The notes: a model not told the origin generated them from the letters alone. Numbered from the stretch's first letter, positions 40,701 through 51,538 are shown. The stretch: DNA of 64,000 nt from Kitasatospora terrestris (GCF_039542905.1 NZ_BAABIS010000001.1:5146001-5210000); one strand, 5' to 3'. Program-made: numbers and translations.

Positions 40701-40773
40701 AGCCGGCCGGGAACATCCGGGGCCCGCCAAACCTTAGTCAGGTCAGCTCAACTTCACTGACTGGGGAGAGATC

Positions 40774-43164
<2,391 letters not shown>

Positions 43165-43170
43165 ACCGAC

Positions 43171-43246
43171 AGGGGTGCGAGGAACTGCGCGACCGACCAT
43201 CGCTCTACCCGAGTGCATGGCGTGGCGCGCAGTTCCTCGCGCCCCT
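43171..43246. repeat. Streptomycete-type intergenic inverted repeat
   Basis: AGGGGTGCGAGGAACTGCGC (43171-43190) pairs with GCGCAGTTCCTCGCGCCCCT (43227-43246) with a single G-U mismatch, around a 36-base loop. I recognise the GCGAGGAACTGCGCG / CGCGCAGTTCCTCGC core as a motif scattered in many streptomycete genomes between genes. It lies 6 bases after lon and could act as its terminator. Confidence 0.8.
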
Positions 43247-43350
43247 TGCGAGGCACTCCTTGAGTGCGGAAAGGTTGGCCCATGCATCGCCACGCGTACC
43301 TGAGCCGTCGACTGACCGTCGACCTGGCGTACGCGTGCTCCGCGATCTGT

Positions 43351-43372
43351 CACCGCGCGTTCTAGCGCGGTG
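43351..43372. other. Short hairpin upstream of the secreted-protein gene
   Basis: CACCGCGC-N6-GCGCGGTG has perfect 8-base arms and lies 92 bases before the start at 43464. It may be an operator or leader stem. The remainder of the 299-base gap between lon and this gene shows no coding frame. Confidence 0.45.
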
Positions 43373-43463
43373 TCCCCGCCCGGCCGCGGCCGGGAGTGCG
43401 TCCGGGTGTGTGCACCGCCGTGCGGTCGACCCATCCCCTTCTCCGTACTCAGACGGGACACCC

Positions 43464-44906
43464 ATGCGCCTCGCGCTGCCCATGCGCGCCGCCGTACTCG
43501 CGGCCGCCGCGCTCCTCACCCTCTCCCCGGCGCCCGCCGGGGCGTCGGCCGCGCCGTACGCGCCGCTGCCGCCGCACAATCCGTACGCCGGGCCGGACGG
43601 CACGGCCACGATGCACGGCGACACCGGCTCCTCGGACGCGACCCCGCTGCCGGGCCCGCCCGCCGGGTCGCTGGGCTCGCACCGCACGGCGCTCGCGTCC
43701 GCCTGCCCGACCGTGCTGGTCGGCGCGGACGGGTACCCGGTGGCGCTGTGCACGGAGATCTTCGGCCGGACGCCGACCGTCCACCTGCTCGACCCGGCGG
43801 GCGGCGGTTCGCTGGCGGAGCTGTCGCTGCCCAAGGGCTCCCTGCTCGGCGGCGTCTACGCGTACCTGGACCACCAGGACCGGCTGGTCGCCGTCGACGG
43901 CGACCGGGACCTGGTGCGGGTCGGCCACCGCCGTACCGCGGGCGGCGGCTGGCAGCTGACCGTCGACAGCCGGCTGTCCCTGGCCGGGGCGGTGCCGGAG
44001 GGCGACGCGGTGACCGGGGTCTCGCCGGACTGGCAGGGCCGGGTCTGGTTCGCGACCGGTCGGGGCGTGGTGGGCACCGCCGACGACCGGACCGGCGCGG
44101 TGCGGACGCTCGCCCTCCCGGCGGGCGAGCAGGTCGCCAACTCGATCTCCACCGCCCCCGAGGGCACGGCGGTCGCCACCACGCACGCCGGTTACCTGCT
44201 GACCGCCGACGCCGACAGCACCCCGCGGATCGCCTGGCGGCAGCCGTACGACCGCGGCCCCGGCCGCAAGCCGGGCCAGCTCAGCTGGGGCACCGGATCG
44301 ACCCCGACGTTCTTCGGCCCGCGCACCGGCACCGACTACCTCACGCTCGTCGACAACGCCGCCCCGACCGTGAACCTGCTGGTCTACCGCACCGCCGACG
44401 GTTCGCCGGTCTGCTCCGTGCCCGTGCTGCGGGCGGGCGGCAGCGGCAGCGAGAACTCGCCGATCGCGGCGGGCAACGCGGTGTTCGTCGCCTCCACCTA
44501 CGGCTACCCGTACCCGGCGCTGCCGGAGGGCGCGGGCGCGAGCGTCCCGGCGTCGGGCACGTACTACGGGGGGCTGTCGCGGGTCGACGTCCGGGCCGAC
44601 GGCAGCGGGTGCGACCTGGTGTGGGACAACAAGGTGCGGTCCGCCGCGGTGCCCAGGCTCTCCACCGCGGACGGGCTGATCCACACCGTGCTGCGCCGCC
44701 CGGTGATCCCCGGCACCTACGGCACCTCGGAGCTCGATCCGTACGACTACGCGGAGATCGACCCGGCCACCGGGAAGGTGGTGCGCACCGAGTGGCTGGG
44801 CAGCGGCTTCCTCTTCGACACCCTGCAGATGGTGGGCTCGATCGCTCCCGGGGGCGTGGTGCTGCAGGGCACCACCACCGGGGTGGTCCGGATCGCGGCC
44901 GACTGA
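43464..44906 (+). CDS. Secreted protein with propeller-like repeats, function unknown
   Basis: A 480-residue exported protein. A Sec signal peptide (MRLALPMRAAVLAAAALLTL, likely cut after ASA near residue 29) is followed by a region rich in short beta-strands and recurring W/F-x-T-G and DxxG turns. Examples are GRVWFATGRGVVGTADD, FGPRTGTDYLTLVDN and YAEIDPATGKVV. This is the look of a six- or seven-bladed beta-propeller. No catalytic motif or anchor is visible. It may be an extracellular binding or enzyme-like protein. The GTG-free ATG start is preceded by a weak ribosome site. Confidence 0.75.
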   Translation: MRLALPMRAAVLAAAALLTLSPAPAGASAAPYAPLPPHNPYAGPDGTATMHGDTGSSDATPLPGPPAGSLGSHRTALASACPTVLVGADGYPVALCTEIFGRTPTVHLLDPAGGGSLAELSLPKGSLLGGVYAYLDHQDRLVAVDGDRDLVRVGHRRTAGGGWQLTVDSRLSLAGAVPEGDAVTGVSPDWQGRVWFATGRGVVGTADDRTGAVRTLALPAGEQVANSISTAPEGTAVATTHAGYLLTADADSTPRIAWRQPYDRGPGRKPGQLSWGTGSTPTFFGPRTGTDYLTLVDNAAPTVNLLVYRTADGSPVCSVPVLRAGGSGSENSPIAAGNAVFVASTYGYPYPALPEGAGASVPASGTYYGGLSRVDVRADGSGCDLVWDNKVRSAAVPRLSTADGLIHTVLRRPVIPGTYGTSELDPYDYAEIDPATGKVVRTEWLGSGFLFDTLQMVGSIAPGGVVLQGTTTGVVRIAAD

Positions 44907-44942
44907 GCGCACGCGGGGCCGGGGCGTGCGACACTGCGGGAC

Positions 44943-45464
44943 ATGCCGTCGCTCACACAGCGCGCCCTGGCCCGGGTGCCCGGTCGCTACCGCCCGTTCC
45001 TGGTCAAGCACCGGAAGCTGGTGAAGTTCCTGGTGGTCGGTGGCACGTGCTTCCTGCTCACCATGCTGATCAACTTCACGCTGAAGCTGACCGTGCTGAG
45101 CCACAAGCCGGTGGTCGCGCTGACCATCGCCACCGTGATCACGACGATCATCTCGTACGTGCTCAACCGCCAGTGGTCCTTCCGGGCGGCGGGCAAGCAG
45201 CGCGAGGCGGCGCTGTTCTTCGTGGTCAGCGGTCTGGCGGTGCTGGTGAACGACCTGCCGCTGATCGCCTCCCGGTACGTCTTCGACCTGCGCGAGCCGG
45301 ACGTCTCGCACCTCACCCAGGAGGTCGCGGACTTCGTCAGCGGCATGATCATCGGCACCCTGGTCGCCATGGTGTTCCGCTACTGGGCGATGAACCGCTT
45401 CGTCTTCACCCGGCTCTCGGCGCGCGCCACCGGCGACCAGGCCCGCGAGCCCGAGCACGTCTGA
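44943..45464 (+). CDS. GtrA family membrane protein
   Basis: A 173-residue protein with four transmembrane helices in the GtrA pattern: FLVVGGTCFLLTMLINF, then ISYVLNRQWSFR (the conserved Asn-Arg-x-(Trp/Phe)-x-Phe), ALFFVVSGLAVLVND and GTLVAMVFRYWAMNRFVF. GtrA proteins are thought to flip or help supply isoprenyl-linked sugars for cell-surface glycan modification. It follows the secreted-protein gene by 36 bases and may be expressed with it. No dedicated glycosyltransferase is nearby, so its partner is unknown. Confidence 0.88.
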   Translation: MPSLTQRALARVPGRYRPFLVKHRKLVKFLVVGGTCFLLTMLINFTLKLTVLSHKPVVALTIATVITTIISYVLNRQWSFRAAGKQREAALFFVVSGLAVLVNDLPLIASRYVFDLREPDVSHLTQEVADFVSGMIIGTLVAMVFRYWAMNRFVFTRLSARATGDQAREPEHV

Positions 45465-45509
45465 CCTCGCTACGCTGCCGGACACGGCGATCACGGGGGT
45501 CGGAACGGG

Positions 45510-46715
45510 GTGAGCGGGATGCAGGTGCGCGGCGGACCCGCCAGTCAGCAGGGCATGCGCCGAGCCAACCTGGCGCTGGTGCTCGGCGAGATCGCGGCCG
45601 GGCCCAAGTCACGGGCCGAGGTGGCCGCGCGGACCGGGCTGACCAGGGCGGCGGTCTCCTCACTGGTGGACGAGCTGGCCGCCGGCGGCCTGGTCGCCGA
45701 GAGCGGGCCCGCCGTGCCGAGCGGCAAGGTCGGCCGACCGGGCACCGCGCTGGTGCTGGCCCCGGACGGCCCCGCCGGCCTCGGCGGCGAGATCGGCGTC
45801 GAGCACCTGGCCGCCTGCGTGGTCGACCTGCGCGGCGAGGTCCGGGAGTGGCGGCGGCGGGACGTCCGCAACCGCGACCGGACGCCGGAGGCGGTCCTCG
45901 CCGACCTCGCCGAGCTGCTCCGCGAGGTCTCCGACGCGGCCGGCCTGACCCCGGCCGGGATCGCCGTCGCCGTGCCCGGACTGGTCGGCGCGGCGGAGGG
46001 CGTCGTGGTCCGGGCGCCCAACCTGGGCTGGTCCGAGGTGGCGGTCGCCGCGGGCCTGCGGCCGGCCCTGCGGCGGGCCGGCGCCACCGGGCTGGCCGGC
46101 CTGCCGATCGGGATCGACAACGAGGCCAACCTCGGCGGGCTCGCCGAGCACTGGCTGGGCGGGCGGCCCGACTCCTTCTGCCACCTCTCGGCCGAGGCCG
46201 GCATCGGCGCCGCCCTGGTCGTCGACGGGCGGCTGCTGCGCGGGGCCAGGGGCTTCGCCGGCGAGCTCGGTCACGTCCCCGTCCGGCCGGACGGGCCCGA
46301 CTGCCCGTGCGGCGCGCGCGGGTGCCTGGAGCAGTACGCGGGCGAGCAGGCGGTGCTGCGGGCCGCCGGGCTGCCCGGCTTCGTCGACGACTGGGTGGGC
46401 GAGCTGGCCCGCCGGGCCCGGGCCGGCGACGCCGCGGTCCGGGAGGCGCTGGCCGCCGCCGGCACCGCGCTCGGGATCGCGGTCACGGGAGCGGTGAACC
46501 TGATCGACCCGGCCGAGGTGGTCCTCGGCGGCGGCTACGCGGAGCTGGGGGAGTGGCTGCTGCCCGCGATGCGCGACGAGCTGGCGGCGCGGGTCACCGT
46601 CCGGCCGTGGGACGACGGCTGGCTGACCGTCTCCGAGCTGGGCCGCCGGGGCCCGCTGCTGGGGGCCGCGGTGGGCGTGGTGCGCGCGGTGCTGGCCGAC
46701 CCGGGCCAGGACTGA
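45510..46715 (+). CDS. ROK family transcriptional regulator
   Basis: A 401-residue NagC/XylR-type regulator. An N-terminal winged helix (about residues 15-70, SRAEVAARTGLTRAAVSSLVDELAAGGLV) is fused to a sugar-kinase-like ROK domain (about 85-395) with the zinc-binding motif CPCGARGCLEQY and the phosphate-type loop GAEAGIGAALVV-like segment. It is probably a sugar-responsive regulator. The target is not obvious, because no sugar genes are adjacent. The GTG at 45510 or the ATG at 45519 may be used. TACGCT at 45471-45476 is a likely -10 element. Confidence 0.87.
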   Translation: MSGMQVRGGPASQQGMRRANLALVLGEIAAGPKSRAEVAARTGLTRAAVSSLVDELAAGGLVAESGPAVPSGKVGRPGTALVLAPDGPAGLGGEIGVEHLAACVVDLRGEVREWRRRDVRNRDRTPEAVLADLAELLREVSDAAGLTPAGIAVAVPGLVGAAEGVVVRAPNLGWSEVAVAAGLRPALRRAGATGLAGLPIGIDNEANLGGLAEHWLGGRPDSFCHLSAEAGIGAALVVDGRLLRGARGFAGELGHVPVRPDGPDCPCGARGCLEQYAGEQAVLRAAGLPGFVDDWVGELARRARAGDAAVREALAAAGTALGIAVTGAVNLIDPAEVVLGGGYAELGEWLLPAMRDELAARVTVRPWDDGWLTVSELGRRGPLLGAAVGVVRAVLADPGQD

Positions 46716-46716
46716 G

Positions 46717-46772
46717 GCGGTCCGGGCCGGGACCGGACCGACCCGCGCCGGGACCGGGCCGACCCGGACCGC
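46717..46772. terminator. Imperfect terminator-like structure with internal repeats
   Basis: GCGGTCCGGG (46717-46726) pairs with CCCGGACCGC (46763-46772). The enclosed sequence repeats GCCGGGACCGG-RCCGACCC twice. It separates convergent genes and likely serves as a bidirectional terminator. Confidence 0.55.
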
Positions 46773-46776
46773 GGAC

Positions 46777-47808
46777 TCACGCGGGCTTCTCCGCCCGGCC
46801 GGCCTGCGGCCGGCGCAGGACGGCGAGGAAGGTGACGCCGACGCCGACGGCCGCCCAGGCGGCGAGGACGAGCAGCGGCACGGCGATGCCGGTGGAGCCG
46901 AGGTAGGCGATCGAGCGGGCGACGTCGGTGCCGGCGCCGTTGGGGATCCAGGCGCCGATCGCCCGCCAGAACGCGGGCAGCAGCGGCGGCGGGAACACCC
47001 CGCCCGCGCTCGGGTTGCCGAGGACGACGAAGATCAGCACCGCGAGCCCGATCCCGACCACGTCGAACAGGCACTGCAGCGACATGGTGATCGCCCCGAC
47101 GCTGAACACCACCAGGGCCCCCAGCCACCACAGCGCGACGGTCGACCCGGGCAGCGCGCCCAGGACCGGCCCGATGATCAGCGCTCCGCCGAGTCCGGCG
47201 GCGACCGAGTACAGCGCCAGCGTGCCGAGCCGCAGCACCGCGCGGCCGGTGTTCGCGGGGCGCGACCCGGCGCTGATGCCGAGGATCGAGGCGACCAGGT
47301 AGCCGCCGACGCACCAGCCGATCACCAGGTAGAACGAGGACAGCCCCTCGGCGTCGCCCTCCGCGAGCGGGATGGTGTCGTCGACGACCACGGTGCGGCC
47401 CTGGGCCTTGTCGACCTCGGTGACGATGGTCTCGGCGGCCGACGCGGCGGCGGGGCCGCGGGCGTCGGCGACGAGCAGGGTGTCCTGGGTGCCGGCGGGG
47501 TCGACGATCCAGGCCGCGTAGATCTTCTGGTCCTTGATCCGCGCCTCGGCGGTGGCCCGGTCGGGGGCGGTGGAGGCACGGACGGCGTCGTCGGGGACCG
47601 ATTCGAGGGCGGCGACCAACCGGGGGGTGAGCTGCTCGGGCGCGACCACGGCGATGGAGAGTTCGTGCGGGCGGGGGTGGTGGAGGGCGCCGACGTACGA
47701 GGTGATGAAGCCGAGTTGGAGCAGCAGGACCCCGATGACCAGCAGCGCGGCCCGCGGGGTCACCGCGTCCTTGAGGTCGGTGGCGAAGCTCCGTCGCGGT
47801 TCGGCCAT
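46777..47808 (-). CDS. ABC-2/DUF3533-like integral membrane protein
   Basis: A 343-residue membrane protein. One N-terminal helix (about residues 17-38) precedes a large extracytoplasmic domain (about 40-160, HELSIAVVAPEQL and ALESVPDDAVRASTA), followed by five or six helices in the C-terminal half. This is the shape of YhgE/Pip and DUF3533 proteins and of ABC-2 type export permeases. No ATPase is adjacent. It is divergent from a MarR regulator with a palindrome between them, so it may be an efflux component under that regulator. Confidence 0.72.
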   Translation of the reverse strand: MAEPRRSFATDLKDAVTPRAALLVIGVLLLQLGFITSYVGALHHPRPHELSIAVVAPEQLTPRLVAALESVPDDAVRASTAPDRATAEARIKDQKIYAAWIVDPAGTQDTLLVADARGPAAASAAETIVTEVDKAQGRTVVVDDTIPLAEGDAEGLSSFYLVIGWCVGGYLVASILGISAGSRPANTGRAVLRLGTLALYSVAAGLGGALIIGPVLGALPGSTVALWWLGALVVFSVGAITMSLQCLFDVVGIGLAVLIFVVLGNPSAGGVFPPPLLPAFWRAIGAWIPNGAGTDVARSIAYLGSTGIAVPLLVLAAWAAVGVGVTFLAVLRRPQAGRAEKPA

Positions 47809-47857
47809 GGTGGCGGCTCCCCTGTGAATCCGTTGGCATAGGCGCAAAATCAAATAC

Positions 47858-47870
47858 TTCATACCATGAA
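47858..47870. promoter_or_regulatory. AT-rich palindrome in the membrane-protein/marR divergent region
   Basis: TTCAT-ACC-ATGAA is a perfect palindrome inside a conspicuously AT-rich patch (47845-47872) of an otherwise GC-rich region. It is placed to control both divergent genes and is a candidate operator for the MarR protein. Confidence 0.55.
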
Positions 47871-47916
47871 ACAGTTGCCGGACCGGGGAGGCGCCGGCTG
47901 CGCGATACTGAGCGCC

Positions 47917-48369
47917 ATGAGTGGTGACGCGGCGGCGGAGACGGCCTTCCTGGCGGTGGAGCGGGAGGTCGGCGTGCTGTTCCGGCGCGGCCGGGCGCGG
48001 GCCGCGGAGATGTCGCGGATGGTGCACCCCTCCCTGGAGGGCGTCGCCTACAGCATGCTCGGCTTCATCTGGCAGGCCGGGCGGGTGCGGGTGACCGACA
48101 TCGGGCTGCACTTCGGCGTGGGCAAGGCGACGATCAGCCGGCAGATCAAGGTGATCGAGGAGCTCGGCCTGGTGGTCCGGGAGGCCGATCCGCAGGACGG
48201 GCGGTCGTTCCTGGTCTCGCTGACGCCGGACGGCGAGGCGCGCTTCCTGGCGGCGCGCGAGGTGCGGCTGGAGCGCCTGCGGCGGCTGCTGGGCACCTGG
48301 GAGACGGTGGACGTCCGGCAGTTCGCGCAGCTGCTGGAGCGGTTCAACACGCTCACCGACGAGTCCTGA
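47917..48369 (+). CDS. MarR family transcriptional regulator
   Basis: A 150-residue winged-helix regulator. The recognition region is VRVTDIGLHFGVGKATISRQIKVIEELGLVVREADPQDGRS, with the classic MarR wing (DPQDGRSFLVSLTPDGEA). It is encoded between a divergent membrane protein and a co-directional MFS exporter, and operators can be proposed at both promoters. It probably represses them until a toxic compound binds. GATACT 7 bases before the ATG may indicate a leaderless or near-leaderless mRNA. Confidence 0.87.
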   Translation: MSGDAAAETAFLAVEREVGVLFRRGRARAAEMSRMVHPSLEGVAYSMLGFIWQAGRVRVTDIGLHFGVGKATISRQIKVIEELGLVVREADPQDGRSFLVSLTPDGEARFLAAREVRLERLRRLLGTWETVDVRQFAQLLERFNTLTDES

Positions 48370-48413
48370 GGCCCACTGTCCGGCCTGCCCCGACCTGCTT
48401 CGACCCGGAGAAG

Positions 48414-48455
48414 GTTGCCTGGGTCAACTGTCTGCGTATAGTTGCTTGAGGCAAC
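48414..48455 (+). promoter_or_regulatory. MFS promoter with two overlapping operators
   Basis: TTGCCT (48415-48420) and TATAGT (48437-48442) form a -35/-10 pair with a 16-base spacer. Two related palindromes, GTTGCCTGGGTCAAC (48414-48428) and GTTGCTTGAGGCAAC (48441-48455), cover the -35 and the -10 respectively, with centres 27 bases apart. A repressor bound there would block the promoter completely. Confidence 0.75.
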
Positions 48456-48478
48456 GAAATTTAGGCCGAAGGACCCGA

Positions 48479-49981
48479 ATGACCCACCGCCAGGTACTCA
48501 AAGCACTCTCCGGACTCCTGCTCGGCCTCTTCGTGGCCGTGCTCTCCTCGACCGTCGTCTCCAACGCCCTGCCGCGCATCCTCACCGACCTGCACGGCGG
48601 CGAGTCCGCGTACACCTGGGTGATCACCGCGGCGCTGCTCTCGATGACCGCCTCCACCCCGCTCTGGGGCAAGCTCTCCGACCTGCTCAGCAAGAAGCTG
48701 CTGGTCCAGGTCGCCATGGGGATCTACGTGGTCTCCTCGGCGCTGGCCGGGCTCTCCCAGAGCACCGGCGCGCTGATAGCCTGTCGCGTCCTGCAGGGCA
48801 TCGGCGCCGGCGGAGTGATCGCGCTCGGCCAGATCTGCCTGGCCGCGATGGTCCCGCCGCGCGAGCGGGGCCGCTACAGCGGCTGGTTCGGCGCCGTCTT
48901 CGCCCTCGCCACCATCGGCGGACCGCTGATCGGCGGCGTCATCGTGGACACCGACTGGCTCGGCTGGCGCTGGTGCTTCTACGTCGGCATCCCGTTCGCC
49001 GTGCTGGCCGTCCTGGTGCTGCAGCGCACCCTGAACCTCCCCGAGCAGACCACCCGCAAGCCGCGGATCGACTACCTCGGCGCGCTGCTGATCACCGCCG
49101 CCGTCAGCCTGCTGATGATCTGGATCAGCCTGGCCGGCAAGGACTACGCCTGGCTGTCCTGGCAGAGCGCCGCGATGGTCGGCGGCGGACTGCTGCTCGC
49201 CGTCGCCTTCGTCGCGGTGGAGCGCCGGGCCGCCGAGCCGATCGTCCCGCTCGACCTGTTCCGCCACCGCACCGTCGCGCTCGCCTCGATCGCCAGCGCG
49301 CTGGTCGGCATCGGGATGTACGGCGCCACCACCTTCCTCGGCCAGTTCTTCCAGCTCGCCAAGGAGAAGACGCCGACCCAGGCCGGACTGCTCACCCTGC
49401 CGATGATCCTCGGCCTGGCTCTCTCCTCCACCGTCGCCGGAAGGCTGATCACCAAGTACGGCAAGTGGAAGGCCTACCTGGTCGGCGGCACCGTGCTGCT
49501 CACCGCCGGGCTCGCCCTGCTCGGCGGCATGCGGGACGACAGCCCGTACGGCTACCTCGCCGCCGCCATGGCGATCACCGGCATCGGGCTCGGACTGACC
49601 AGCCAGAACCTGGTGCTCGCCGTGCAGAACACCGTCCCCCGTCACGAGCTCGGCGCCGCCAGCTCGGTGGTGACCTTCTTCCGGACGATGGGCGGGGCGA
49701 TGGGCGTCTCCGCGCTCGGCGCGCTGCTCGGCAACCGGGTCTCCCACTACCTCGCGCAGAACCTCGCCGGGGCGGGCGTCCAGCCGTCCGGCGGCGCGGG
49801 CCTCGGCGGCGGGGAGATCCCGGACCTGCACCGGCTCCCGGCGGGGGTCGTGCCGCTGGTCACCGACGCGTTCGGGCACGGCGTCGGGACGGTCTTCCTG
49901 GTGGCGGCGCCGTTCGCGCTGCTGGCGGTGCTCGTCGTGCTCGGCGTCCGGGAAGTGCCGCTGCGCACGACGGCCCAGTAA
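48479..49981 (+). CDS. DHA2-type MFS drug exporter
   Basis: A 500-residue transporter with 14 predicted transmembrane helices. The DHA2 family signatures are visible: LSSTVVSNALPRI in helix 1, WVITAALLSMTASTPLWGKLSDL (motif A region), LIACRVLQGIGAGGVIALGQI (motif B/C) and PPRERGRYSGWFGAVFALATIGGPLIGG. It exports hydrophobic compounds by proton antiport. The promoter carries two palindromes and follows a MarR gene on the same strand. AAGGA precedes the ATG at 48479. A 40-base perfect palindrome ends the transcript. Confidence 0.92.
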   Translation: MTHRQVLKALSGLLLGLFVAVLSSTVVSNALPRILTDLHGGESAYTWVITAALLSMTASTPLWGKLSDLLSKKLLVQVAMGIYVVSSALAGLSQSTGALIACRVLQGIGAGGVIALGQICLAAMVPPRERGRYSGWFGAVFALATIGGPLIGGVIVDTDWLGWRWCFYVGIPFAVLAVLVLQRTLNLPEQTTRKPRIDYLGALLITAAVSLLMIWISLAGKDYAWLSWQSAAMVGGGLLLAVAFVAVERRAAEPIVPLDLFRHRTVALASIASALVGIGMYGATTFLGQFFQLAKEKTPTQAGLLTLPMILGLALSSTVAGRLITKYGKWKAYLVGGTVLLTAGLALLGGMRDDSPYGYLAAAMAITGIGLGLTSQNLVLAVQNTVPRHELGAASSVVTFFRTMGGAMGVSALGALLGNRVSHYLAQNLAGAGVQPSGGAGLGGGEIPDLHRLPAGVVPLVTDAFGHGVGTVFLVAAPFALLAVLVVLGVREVPLRTTAQ

Positions 49982-49990
49982 CGCGGACGG

Positions 49991-50030
49991 GAAAGGGGCG
50001 CCGGGCTCGATCGAGCCCGGCGCCCCTTTC
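49991..50030. terminator. 40-base perfect palindrome, bidirectional terminator
   Basis: GAAAGGGGCGCCGGGCTCGA followed directly by its reverse complement. On both strands the stem ends in CCCTTTC. It lies between convergent genes (MFS exporter and the small membrane gene). Confidence 0.92.
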
Positions 50031-50040
50031 GGCGTGTTCG

Positions 50041-50274
50041 CTACTTGTTGGCGATCAGCGAGATGCCGTAGAGCACCACGCCCGCGCAGGCGGCGAAGCA
50101 GAGGGTGGCGGCGGCGAGGGCCGGGAAGGCCTTCGCGGCGGAGCCGCCCGACTCGACGACGCTGTCACGACGGTTCAGGGCGAAGATGCCCAGGGCGAAG
50201 ACCAGGACCACCGCGAGGGTGATGCCGAGGCTGACGCCGGCGGTCTGGGCGAGTGCGGCCCACTTGATCTGCAT
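50041..50274 (-). CDS. Small two-helix membrane protein linked to phosphate transporter
   Basis: A 77-residue protein with two transmembrane helices (about residues 13-33 and 50-73) and a charged middle loop (NRRDSVVESGGSAAKAF). It starts 13 bases after the pitH stop and is certainly co-transcribed. I recall such small proteins next to streptomycete pit genes, without assigned function. It may be an accessory subunit of the transporter. Confidence 0.78.
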   Translation of the reverse strand: MQIKWAALAQTAGVSLGITLAVVLVFALGIFALNRRDSVVESGGSAAKAFPALAAATLCFAACAGVVLYGISLIANK

Positions 50275-50287
50275 GGCGGACGTCCTC

Positions 50288-51457
50288 TCAGGCCGCGACG
50301 GTGGTGGTGGCGGCGGTCGGGCCGGTCGGCGCGGGGCCGGCGATCTCGACCTCGGTCACGTCGTTGACGTTGTCGGCGTGGACCGGCTGGCGGCGGGAGA
50401 CGACCCACATCGAGCCGGCGCCGATCACCAGGGCGGCGCCGACCAGGGCCACGCCCCAGTCGCCCTTGTCGGCGACGAAGGCGGCGATGCCGGCGACGGT
50501 GGCGGCAGCCGGCAGGGTCAGGCCCCAGGTGTAGACCATGCGGCGGACCATGCCCCAGTTCAGTCGGCCGGACGGGCCGCCGAGGCCGGCGCCCATGATG
50601 CCGCCGGAGCAGACCTGGGTGGTGGACAGGCCGTAGCCCATGTGCGAGGACGTCAGGATGACGGTCGCGGCCGCGGTCTCCGAGGAGAAGCCCTGCGGGG
50701 GCTTGATGTCCGCGAGGCCGGAGCCCATCGAGCGGATGATCCGCCAGCCGCCCATGTAGGTGCCGACCGCGATGGCCGCGCCGGCGCTGACGATCACCCA
50801 GGTCGGCGGCTGCGCGCCCTTGGGCAGGGCGTTCGCGGAGATCAGGGTCAGGGTGATGATGCCCATCGTCTTCTGGGCGTCGTTGGTGCCGTGGGCGAGC
50901 GAGATCAGCGAGGACGAGAAGATCTGGCCGCGCCGGAAGCCCTTGTCGGTGGCCTTGCGGTCGCCGCGGCGGGTGATCAGGTACGCGACCTTCGTGGCGC
51001 CCCAGGAGGCGAGGCCCGCGATGATCGGGGAGACGACCGCCGGGATCAGGATCTTGGAGACCACGGTGGTGAAGTTCACGCCGTGCAGGCCGACGCCGAC
51101 CACGGTGGCGCCGATCAGGCCGCCGTACAGGGCGTGGGAGGAGCTGGAGGGCAGACCCTTGAGCCAGGTCAGCAGGTTCCAGAGGATGGCCCCGACCAGC
51201 GCCGCGAAGATGATCGACGGCTGCAGGCCGGTCTTCTCGTTGACGATGCCGCCGGAGATGGTGGTGGCGACCTTCACCGAGAGGAACGCTCCGGCGAAGT
51301 TGAGGACCGCTGCGATGGTGACCGCGACCTTCGGCTTCAGGGCGCCGGTGGCGATGGAGGTGGCCATCGCGTTGGCGGTGTCGTGGAAGCCGTTGGTGAA
51401 GTCGAAGGCGAGCGCCGTGACGATCACGACGGCCACCAGGAACGTGATGTGTTCCAT
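50288..51457 (-). CDS. pitH: PitH-type low-affinity inorganic phosphate transporter
   Basis: A 389-residue integral membrane protein of the PiT family, with about ten helices. The duplicated signature appears as DFTNGFHDTANAMATSI near the N-terminus and AHGTNDAQKTMGIITL in the second half. These sites bind phosphate and cation. It imports metal-phosphate or sodium/proton-coupled phosphate. A three-repeat PHO box lies 50-80 bases upstream of the ATG, so PhoP control is likely. The downstream 77-residue gene is co-transcribed. Confidence 0.93.
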   Translation of the reverse strand: MEHITFLVAVVIVTALAFDFTNGFHDTANAMATSIATGALKPKVAVTIAAVLNFAGAFLSVKVATTISGGIVNEKTGLQPSIIFAALVGAILWNLLTWLKGLPSSSSHALYGGLIGATVVGVGLHGVNFTTVVSKILIPAVVSPIIAGLASWGATKVAYLITRRGDRKATDKGFRRGQIFSSSLISLAHGTNDAQKTMGIITLTLISANALPKGAQPPTWVIVSAGAAIAVGTYMGGWRIIRSMGSGLADIKPPQGFSSETAAATVILTSSHMGYGLSTTQVCSGGIMGAGLGGPSGRLNWGMVRRMVYTWGLTLPAAATVAGIAAFVADKGDWGVALVGAALVIGAGSMWVVSRRQPVHADNVNDVTEVEIAGPAPTGPTAATTTVAA

Positions 51458-51505
51458 ACCCAAACAATCGTCGTAGTTGGCGGACTGACGTTGTTGTCCT
51501 CGGCG

Positions 51506-51538
51506 ACCGTAGGGACGGATGGTGAACGGAAGGTGAAC
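51506..51538 (-). promoter_or_regulatory. PHO box (PhoP-binding direct repeats)
   Basis: On the minus strand three contiguous 11-base units read GTTCACCTTCC, GTTCACCATCC and GTCCCTACGGT. The first two fit the Streptomyces PhoP direct repeat unit (GTTCACC) exactly at its seven core bases, and the third is degenerate, as is usual. Confidence 0.88.

Noticed and set aside
43171..43246. Reading the repeat after lon as an insertion sequence
   Set aside because: It is only 76 bases with no transposase frame and no target-site duplication that I could see. It is listed as a repeat instead.
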